Below are positions 1 through 4,503 of a stretch of 11,082 nucleotides of DNA, piece by piece. The DNA is from Thermoplasmata archaeon (lineage in GTDB: Archaea > Thermoplasmatota > E2 > DHVEG-1). The notes under the pieces were generated by a model. The model had not been told where the DNA came from. It saw nothing but the letters and a program-made list of their open reading frames with translations, and did not search any database. The stretch's first letter is position 1; the number at the start of each line of letters is the position of its first letter. A program made the position numbers and the translations under genes. The stretch covers positions 1-11,082 of the forward strand of contig QMTJ01000018.1 of NCBI GenBank assembly GCA_003651045.1. The letters are read 5' to 3'.

Positions 1-389
1 ACACCAAGTTTTTCAGCCTCAACAGCCTCCTCAACATTATGAACAGTCAATCCAATGATTTTCTCATCACCAAGAAGTCGTCTAGCAATCTCAACAGGCA
101 TATCATTTTGACCAAGATGAACACCATCAGCATCAACAGCCAGTGCAACATCAACCCTATCATCAACAAGGAAAAAAGCTCGATCCTTGCAAAGTTTTTT
201 TAACTGTTCAGCCTCCTTAATCATATCCCTAGTAGATTTATTCTTCTCCCGATATTGCACTATTTTACAACCAGCATCAACAGCGTTTTTAACATCAAAT
301 AACGTACCATTTTTACTCAACGATGAATATGTAACCAGATAGAAATCAATATCTCTAAGACTCTTCAACTTTAACCAACCCTTCAACAT
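1..389 (-). CDS. thiE: Thiamine phosphate synthase ThiE (5' part; 3' end outside window)
   Basis: ThiE condenses hydroxymethylpyrimidine diphosphate with thiazole phosphate to give thiamine phosphate in the cytoplasm. Translating the reverse strand from the ATG at 389 gives 129 complete codons before the window ends, of about 210 usual for the family. Visible family signatures are an opening beta strand FYLVTYSS, the QYREK motif of the first TIM-barrel strands, DDRVDVALAVDADGVHLGQ with the phosphate and metal site residues, and GLTVHNVEEAVEAEKLG just before the cut. The ATG sits inside the end of thi4 and overlaps it by 35 bases. AGGT and GGGAG lie 4 and 11 bases upstream of it. A TTG at 368 is an alternative start, closer to the family's usual N-terminus. 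It is the third gene of the thiR-thi4-thiE operon. Family assignment is very secure; the exact start is not. Confidence 0.93.
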   Translation of the reverse strand, partial: MLKGWLKLKSLRDIDFYLVTYSSLSKNGTLFDVKNAVDAGCKIVQYREKNKSTRDMIKEAEQLKKLCKDRAFFLVDDRVDVALAVDADGVHLGQNDMPVEIARRLLGDEKIIGLTVHNVEEAVEAEKLG

Positions 390-1170
390 TTTTACCTAAT
401 CTCCCTAGAAGAATACCAGCTAGTTTCTTCCCAGACAACAGCATACCACCAAAAATCGGACCCATACGATTAGCACCAAAAGCAGCATTAGCAGCCATAC
501 CAACTACAAACACATTAGGATAAACCTCACGTGTATTCTCAACAACAGTACGTTCACCAACATCCGCGTTCATCGACTTCTCACCCATAATTTTACCAGT
601 TTTTGTAAACAATTTACCAGGTACTTTTTTCTCCAAAATCTTCAAAATCTCAAGAGGATGACCAGTAGCCTCAACAACAAACCTAGAACGCACAGACAAG
701 GGATCCACATGAAGACCAGCAAGCTCTACAGTACTCCAGTTAACTACAACACCACAAACACCAGATTCATCAATCATTACATCCTCAACAGATATACAAT
801 TAAACACCCTAACACCAGCTTTCACAGCCTTCGAACAAATAGTAGAAATAGCCTCAACAGAATCAGCAGTATAATACCCCCTGTCATATTCCTCAGTAGT
901 AACACCAAACTCTTCAAGGATCTCTTTACCCTCTTCACCAACCACGATCTCATTAAACATCATACCGCCACCCCACATACCACCACCAACAGAGAGTTTA
1001 CGCTCAAAAACAGAAACCCTTAAACCATTTTTTGCAAGATAATACGCCGTGGTAAGACCAGCAGGACCAGCACCAGCTATAACAACATCTTGATCTAAAT
1101 TTTCAACAAATTTTTTTGTAAAACGTTCAACAATTGCCTTCGTAATTTTCTCATCTTCCAACTTCATCAT
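355..1170 (-). CDS. thi4: Thi4-family thiazole synthase (archaeal, probably sulfide-dependent)
   Basis: The 271-residue protein makes the thiazole half of thiamine from an NAD-derived adenylated sugar, glycine and sulfur. Residues 27-60 form a dinucleotide-binding fold with GAGPAG at 33-38 and the FER acid loop near 55-57. GGGMWGGGM follows at 62-70, and RMGPIFGGM at 235-243 is the family's C-terminal signature. Yeast Thi4 donates sulfur from its own cysteine (Cys205) and dies after one turnover; in this protein the matching segment GLHVDPLS carries His154. From the published Methanocaldococcus jannaschii enzyme, where His176 replaces that Cys, this predicts a true catalyst that uses free sulfide and iron (inference). 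A ribose 1,5-bisphosphate isomerase label is often given to this family in databases, but the thi neighbours argue for thiazole synthesis. AAGGAGG at 1177-1183 lies 6 bases before the ATG at 1170. A second ATG follows directly. Confidence 0.95.
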   Translation of the reverse strand: MMKLEDEKITKAIVERFTKKFVENLDQDVVIAGAGPAGLTTAYYLAKNGLRVSVFERKLSVGGGMWGGGMMFNEIVVGEEGKEILEEFGVTTEEYDRGYYTADSVEAISTICSKAVKAGVRVFNCISVEDVMIDESGVCGVVVNWSTVELAGLHVDPLSVRSRFVVEATGHPLEILKILEKKVPGKLFTKTGKIMGEKSMNADVGERTVVENTREVYPNVFVVGMAANAAFGANRMGPIFGGMLLSGKKLAGILLGRLGKNVEGLVKVEES

Positions 1171-1954
1171 ATATTTCCTCCTTTATTTTCAAAACCTTAT
1201 TCACAACATCAACAGCATTATTTCCAAGCACATAAGCACATGGTTCAATACCAAAATCACCCTCATGAAGAAGAACATCAACCTGTTTCAATTTATCCCT
1301 AAGTTTATAATCCTTTGTCAAAAAACCATAGGTAAAACCAGTTTTACCAATATCTTCAACATAAGCAATATTCATAATCGCATTAACATCTAGAATACTC
1401 TTCAAACTAAGGAGTAACGAAGAAAGATGTCTACTCTTACCAAACCGTATACCATTATAACCAATAACTCTACCATCAGCAACAATCAACCCATTAAGAA
1501 AAGCAGCAACATCATCAGAACCACTAGGTTTTTCTTTAGCCATTGCAATATTAATCTTAACCTCCGGTATAAGACCACTAATATCTCGTTCTTTAAGTAA
1601 CAAAAAAGCCTCAGTTAAATTATTAACGATCTCATTATTTTCATCATTTATCAACTCGTTTTTTCTAGCAATAAAAAAATTACCCTCCAAGGGTTCATCA
1701 GAAAAAGAAACACAAGTACGAAATATCACTGATTGACCAGCTAATATCCTCTCAGCTATATCCATAGCAGTCTTCAAAACATTATCTGGGATTTCATCTT
1801 TGGATTTACAATAGTTACTAACCATCGGCTGAGAAATATCTAAAAGACTAGAAAGTCTAGATTGATCAAAATTTTTTTGATACAGAATTTGAGCTAAAGC
1901 TTTTTTCAGAATAACCATATCCTTGCTATCTATAAAGATTGCCTCCTCCGCCAT
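1151..1954 (-). CDS. thiR: ThiR-like transcription regulator: HTH plus ThiN-like domain
   Basis: The 267-residue protein has an N-terminal helix-turn-helix at about residues 20-52 (core RLSSLLDISQPMVSNYCKSK) and a C-terminal ThiN-like domain at about 106-262. The ThiN signatures are DDVAAFLNGLIVADGRVIGY, FGKSRHLSSLL at 171-181 and EGDFGIEPCAYVLG at 231-244. ThiN is an alternative thiamine phosphate synthase in archaea. When joined to a DNA-binding domain rather than to ThiD it corresponds to the archaeal thiamine regulator ThiR. A regulatory role is favoured here because the same operon already supplies ThiE. It probably binds thiamine phosphate or thiamine diphosphate and represses its own operon (inference). 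It is the first gene and its 3' end overlaps thi4 by 20 bases. No Shine-Dalgarno precedes the ATG at 1954; the TATA box near 1987 predicts a start only about 7 bases ahead, so the mRNA is probably leaderless. An ATG at codon 13 is a weaker alternative. Confidence 0.85.
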   Translation of the reverse strand: MAEEAIFIDSKDMVILKKALAQILYQKNFDQSRLSSLLDISQPMVSNYCKSKDEIPDNVLKTAMDIAERILAGQSVIFRTCVSFSDEPLEGNFFIARKNELINDENNEIVNNLTEAFLLLKERDISGLIPEVKINIAMAKEKPSGSDDVAAFLNGLIVADGRVIGYNGIRFGKSRHLSSLLLSLKSILDVNAIMNIAYVEDIGKTGFTYGFLTKDYKLRDKLKQVDVLLHEGDFGIEPCAYVLGNNAVDVVNKVLKIKEEIYDEVGR

Positions 1955-1980
1955 ATTAGCTATTTATAGGAATATATTAA

Positions 1981-1993
1981 TCATTTATATAAG
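1981..1993 (-). promoter_or_regulatory. TATA box of the thiamine operon
   Basis: The reverse strand reads CTTATATAAATGA here, centred about 33 bases ahead of the thiR ATG. With the usual archaeal spacing the transcript would start near 1961, leaving a leader of roughly 7 bases. The absence of a Shine-Dalgarno sequence fits that. Confidence 0.55.
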
Positions 1994-2031
1994 TTGGGGT
2001 TGCTATAAAAAAACAACTACAACTTCAACAA
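1993..2031. promoter_or_regulatory. Candidate operator: GTTG/CAAC half-site cluster
   Basis: GTTGGGGTTG at 1993-2002 and CAACTACAAC at 2014-2023 form an inverted repeat matching at 8 of 10 positions with an 11-base spacer. CAAC then recurs every six bases (2014, 2020, 2026), while GTTG occurs at 1993 and 1999. The cluster abuts the thiR TATA box and lies between the two divergent start sites. It is a plausible binding site for ThiR, but I cannot match it to a known ThiR motif, so the assignment is inference from position. Confidence 0.35.
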
Positions 2032-2033
2032 TT

Positions 2034-2042
2034 AATTTATAC
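2034..2042 (+). promoter_or_regulatory. TATA box of the acetyltransferase gene
   Basis: AATTTATAC is centred about 26 bases ahead of the GTG at 2065, which would put the transcript start at or next to the start codon. A second TATA-like stretch, CTATAAAA near 2003-2010, is a less well placed alternative. Confidence 0.4.
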
Positions 2043-2064
2043 CAACAACCACAATTACCATATT

Positions 2065-2505
2065 GTGTTCACAATTAGAACATTCAAACCAACAGACATG
2101 TTCTCAGTGATAAAAATAGCATCGGAAACACTCACTGAACAATATAACCCTAGCCTCTTTAACTATTTTTATGAAACATACCCACAAGGTTTCCTCGTAG
2201 CTGAAAAAGCACACAAAATAATAGGATTCATCGTAGGAGTAAAAACAAGTATAAACTCAGCAAGAATATTAATGCTTTCTGTATCAAAACCATATAGAAG
2301 ACAAAAAATAGGATCTACACTACTAAAACAATTCATAGAACAAATAACCAAAGAATATGTAAAAAACATAACATTAGAAGTAAGAACAAAAAACCATGAA
2401 GCTATAAAATTCTACGAAAAACACGATTTCAAAATAACAAATAAAATAACAAAATTTTATCAAAACGGAGAAGACGCATACATCATGGAAAAAACTCTAT
2501 TTTAA
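2065..2505 (+). CDS. GNAT-family N-acetyltransferase, RimI-like
   Basis: The 146-residue protein is a single GNAT domain that transfers acetyl from acetyl-CoA to an amine. The opening IRTFKPTDMFSVIKIA is the usual first strand and helix. Residues 68-87 form motif A, with the pyrophosphate-binding loop RRQKIGS at 78-84, where Lys sits at a position that is often Gly. NHEAIKFYEKHDFK at 110-123 is motif B, typical of RimI and archaeal N-terminal protein acetyltransferases. The likely substrate is the N-terminus of proteins, but this cannot be fixed from sequence. The start is GTG at 2065; no in-frame ATG gives the complete first strand and there is no Shine-Dalgarno, so translation is probably leaderless. 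It is divergent from thiR, and its last 9 bases overlap the convergent UPF0058 gene. Confidence 0.85.
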   Translation: MFTIRTFKPTDMFSVIKIASETLTEQYNPSLFNYFYETYPQGFLVAEKAHKIIGFIVGVKTSINSARILMLSVSKPYRRQKIGSTLLKQFIEQITKEYVKNITLEVRTKNHEAIKFYEKHDFKITNKITKFYQNGEDAYIMEKTLF

Positions 2506-2805
2506 GGAATGAAGTAACTCTTTTTCTTTCTCCGTCATAAAACGCTCAGCCATTTGATCAAGCCTATTAGATACTTTCTCGAGACCTGGGCAATTATTCC
2601 TAGATAAAAGCGTTGCAATACCTTTACTAAGTGTAAACACCGCGAGTTTATGTTCACGTTTCGACTTGTAAACCTGATATGGTGTAACATTGAGTCTATT
2701 ATAAGCATTGAACTCATCTCCTCCGTTGTTCTCTACCATCTCCTCTAAATGTGTTTTCAACTGAAGCAAAAAAGTGTGAAGTTGTATAAGCTCATCTTTC
2801 TGCAT
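2497..2805 (-). CDS. UPF0058 family protein, function unknown
   Basis: The 102-residue mostly helical protein matches the UPF0058 family found widely in Euryarchaeota. The recognisable features are the opening QKDELIQLHTFLLQLK, followed by a variable acidic stretch, and the central segment PYQVYKSKREHKLAVFTLSKG, where the family has a conserved K-S-K-x-E-H-K-x-A-[IV]-F pattern. No biochemical role is established for the family and I infer none. I chose the ATG at 2805, with GAGGG at 2816-2820 ten bases upstream. A TTG at 2811 would add two residues but leaves only 4 bases to that site. The gene ends inside the acetyltransferase gene on the other strand. Confidence 0.8.
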   Translation of the reverse strand: MQKDELIQLHTFLLQLKTHLEEMVENNGGDEFNAYNRLNVTPYQVYKSKREHKLAVFTLSKGIATLLSRNNCPGLEKVSNRLDQMAERFMTEKEKELLHSLK

Positions 2806-2880
2806 AATCAATCAGCCCTCGATCCCAAAATAATTCTAAATCGAAATAATCATTAGGCTTTTTATGATTTTCTATTCAAC

Positions 2881-2888
2881 TTTTAAAT
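2881..2888 (-). promoter_or_regulatory. Possible TATA box of the UPF0058 gene
   Basis: The reverse strand reads GTATTTAAAAGTTG around here. A start about 26 bases downstream would leave a leader of about 50 bases carrying the GAGGG ribosome site. This is a weak call because the whole region is AT-rich. Confidence 0.3.
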
Positions 2889-2926
2889 ACTACTAAATAA
2901 TACAAATACCTAAGCATATTATATAC

Positions 2927-2942
2927 AAAAAAATATAAAAAA
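2927..2942 (-). terminator. Tandem oligo-T terminator after dnaG
   Basis: On the reverse strand T6 (2937-2942) and T7 (2927-2933) follow the dnaG stop by about 12 and 21 bases. Archaeal RNA polymerase terminates at such runs without needing a hairpin. Confidence 0.55.
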
Positions 2943-2953
2943 GAGAGGAGATT

Positions 2954-4198
2954 TTATTCCAATTCGTTTTTAGTTAAAACCTTTACAGAAGACGGCATTT
3001 TAACAACGTTACCAAGTTTAATACCCACGATCTCTTTAACGTTTTTACTATTCGCAATATCAAGAAGACGTTGAGTGATAATACCATCAAACACAACTGT
3101 AGATATATTGTTACTCTTCTTCAATGAATCTGTAAGCTCTCTAACTGGTATCTTTTTAATCTCTTTACCATTCTTATCAAAAAGTACTGCTTTAAGAGAA
3201 CCAGAGATTTCCTTAAGTATTTTACCATACGTTTTTTGTTTGTCACTAATAATTTTTTCCTTCTCTTTTTTAGATTCCTCTTCAGCTTTTGGCTTCTCTT
3301 CTTTCTTTTCTTTTCTTAGAGCTGCTACAGCTGCTGAAGGTTCTTTTTCTTCTTTCTTCTCAATTTTAATATCATACATTTCAGCATATTGCTCAGCAGG
3401 AATTTTATTCTTCAAAGCTTTCATAATAAGTTTTTGAGGAATCTCCTCGACTTCTCTGGTAGCAGGTGCACGAGCTACAAAATCAATATCAGCAGTCTGT
3501 AATAACTCTTTGAGTATAAGTTCACCACCACGGTCACCATCTACAAAAGCAGTAGAAATCCTCTCCTTGGTTAAATCAATCACAGTTTTTGGAATATTTG
3601 TACCACCAACTGCTATAACATTTTTAATACCATATTTTAGAAGATTAAGTACATCTCTTCTACCTTCAACGATAATTATTGCATCACTTTTTTCAATATT
3701 TGGACCAGCGGGACAGTGATCAGGACCATAAGTTGTAATTTCTTCTACTTGAACAGCCTGTCTAACAGTATCAGCAATGCTTTCCCCTTCGATTTTTCCT
3801 TCCTCCATCACCTGGTTTAATAACTCTTTTGCACGTTCTATAACCTGTTTTCTCCGGACAACTCTTACATCTTCAACTTGTGTAGCAGTAATAGTCGCCT
3901 TACAGGGACCTACTCTATCTATACTTTCAAACGCTGCTGCTAGTATAACAGTTTCAACTTTATCTAGGGATGTTGGGAGGGTTATTGTACCCTCGCTTTT
4001 ACCATTCTTTGATTCCAACTCTACCTCTATACGCCCTACCCGGGCAGACCTTTGAAGCTCCCTTAGATCTAACTCGTCACCTAACAAACCTTCTGTTTGA
4101 CCAAAGATAGCTCCCACTACATCTGATTTTTCAATTATACCATCAGCTTTAATATGAGCTTTAATTAAATATTTCGTTGTTGCTGGATCGATTACCAT
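2954..4198 (-). CDS. dnaG: Archaeal DnaG-like primase / exosome subunit
   Basis: The 414-residue protein is the archaeal DnaG, which carries a TOPRIM catalytic fold, can make short RNA primers, and is a core subunit of the archaeal exosome. The N-terminal domain (residues 1-160) opens with DPATTKYLIKAHIKADG and carries GAIFGQTEGLLGDELDLREL and SLDKVETVILAAAFESIDRVGPC, both strongly conserved. The TOPRIM domain at about 172-250 has the EGRRD motif with its catalytic Glu and the DGDRGG motif with two metal-binding Asp. A Lys/Glu-rich linker at about 277-318 leads to a C-terminal domain. I moved the start from a TTG at 4219 to the ATG at 4198: the family begins a few residues before DPATTKY, and GAGGTG (4208-4213) is a ribosome site 9 bases ahead of this ATG. 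It is divergent from metG and ends in an oligo-T terminator. Confidence 0.96.
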   Translation of the reverse strand: MVIDPATTKYLIKAHIKADGIIEKSDVVGAIFGQTEGLLGDELDLRELQRSARVGRIEVELESKNGKSEGTITLPTSLDKVETVILAAAFESIDRVGPCKATITATQVEDVRVVRRKQVIERAKELLNQVMEEGKIEGESIADTVRQAVQVEEITTYGPDHCPAGPNIEKSDAIIIVEGRRDVLNLLKYGIKNVIAVGGTNIPKTVIDLTKERISTAFVDGDRGGELILKELLQTADIDFVARAPATREVEEIPQKLIMKALKNKIPAEQYAEMYDIKIEKKEEKEPSAAVAALRKEKKEEKPKAEEESKKEKEKIISDKQKTYGKILKEISGSLKAVLFDKNGKEIKKIPVRELTDSLKKSNNISTVVFDGIITQRLLDIANSKNVKEIVGIKLGNVVKMPSSVKVLTKNELE

Positions 4199-4219
4199 TT
4201 TTATTAACACCTCTTTCAA

Positions 4220-4249
4220 CTATGTTTTTTTGAAAAATAGCACCTCCAT
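4220..4249 (-). other. Nine-codon upstream frame in the dnaG leader
   Basis: On the reverse strand an ATG at 4249 opens MEVLFFKKT and stops at TAG (4220-4222), 21 bases ahead of the dnaG ATG and in the same frame. The TATA box at 4283-4290 predicts a transcript start near 4261, so this frame would be the first one a ribosome meets. AAGAGAG precedes it, but it is not a strong ribosome site. It may be a translated regulatory leader or chance. Confidence 0.3.
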
Positions 4250-4282
4250 CCGCTCTCTTTAGCAGATAATAGATATTGAATG

Positions 4283-4290
4283 TTTATATC
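4283..4290 (-). promoter_or_regulatory. TATA box candidate of dnaG
   Basis: The reverse strand reads GATATAAACATTC. The predicted start near 4261 gives dnaG a leader of about 63 bases that includes the short upstream frame and the GAGGTG ribosome site. Confidence 0.45.
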
Positions 4291-4311
4291 ATCTTTTTAT
4301 GTATTACATAT
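4290..4311. repeat. 22-base direct repeat, copy 1 (dnaG side)
   Basis: This copy matches 4394-4415 at 19 of 22 positions, offset by 104 bases. It contains the 11-base palindrome ATGTATTACAT (4299-4309) and lies directly upstream of the dnaG TATA candidate. Confidence 0.55.
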
Positions 4312-4364
4312 TTTGTGATTTGATAGTTAAGCGGTTGAATGTGAATTAACCATGATAGATTAAT

Positions 4365-4380
4365 GCACCTTCATAGGTGC
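4365..4380. repeat. Perfect hairpin, 6-bp stem and 4-base loop
   Basis: GCACCT, loop TCAT, AGGTGC. It is the most GC-rich spot in the intergenic region and sits between the two direct repeats. It could be an RNA hairpin or a protein site. A loose T-rich stretch follows on the plus strand, but it is not a convincing terminator. Confidence 0.4.
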
Positions 4381-4393
4381 TACTTTTCAAATA

Positions 4394-4415
4394 CATCTTT
4401 ACATGTATTATATAT
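4394..4415. repeat. 22-base direct repeat, copy 2 (metG side)
   Basis: This is the second copy of the 4290-4311 sequence. It overlaps its own inverted repeat, AATACAT (4390-4396) with ATGTATT (4403-4409), and ends about 37 bases before the nearest metG TATA candidate. Confidence 0.55.
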
Positions 4416-4452
4416 CAAATATATTAGCCATGCGCCATATTTAAATGTTATG

Positions 4453-4460
4453 CTTATATT
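4453..4460 (+). promoter_or_regulatory. TATA box candidate of metG
   Basis: CTTATATT is centred near 4457, predicting a start near 4482 and a leader of about 20 bases before the ATG at 4504. An alternative, ATTTAAAT near 4438-4445, would start the transcript some 16 bases earlier. Confidence 0.4.
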
Positions 4461-4503
4461 CACAATAAAAGTTATTCCTGAATCCTAAAATAAAGTGTTT
4501 CAT

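Larger units (their letters stand above)
4199..4503. promoter_or_regulatory. Divergent dnaG-metG intergenic region
   Basis: These 305 bases hold no recognisable protein gene beyond a nine-codon frame in the dnaG leader. They contain a TATA candidate for dnaG near 4283-4290 (reverse strand), TATA candidates for metG near 4437-4444 and 4453-4460, two near-identical 22-base direct repeats, and a perfect 6-bp hairpin. I looked for a tRNA, a C/D box RNA (RTGATGA/CTGA pairs) and a riboswitch core and saw none. Confidence 0.5.

Noticed and set aside
658..1023. Open plus-strand frame of 121 codons opposite thi4
   Set aside because: It is a Thr/Asn/Ser-rich shadow of the strongly supported Thi4 protein on the other strand, with no recognisable motif or ribosome site.
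1918..1954. Later start for thiR at codon 13
   Set aside because: GGAGGAGG inside the first codons lies too far (about 20 bases) from that ATG; the TATA position fits the leaderless ATG at 1954 better, though this is not proven.
1955..2064. TPP riboswitch ahead of the thiamine operon
   Set aside because: The gap is only 110 bases, lacks the conserved THI-box segments, and the promoter predicts an almost leaderless mRNA. A protein regulator is encoded instead.
3075..3437. Open plus-strand frame opposite the dnaG linker, Ser/Phe-rich
   Set aside because: It is the complement of the Lys/Glu-rich linker codons of DnaG (aag/gaa read as ctt/ttc); low complexity explains it.
4199..4249. DnaG N-terminal extension by reading through TAG as pyrrolysine
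   Set aside because: The upstream nine codons are in frame, but the family begins at DPATTKY and a good ribosome site precedes the later ATG. No other gene here shows an internal TAG.
4199..4503. tRNA, C/D box RNA or replication origin in the dnaG-metG gap
   Set aside because: No cloverleaf with a TTCRA loop, no paired C and D boxes and no ORB-like repeats or cdc6 gene nearby.
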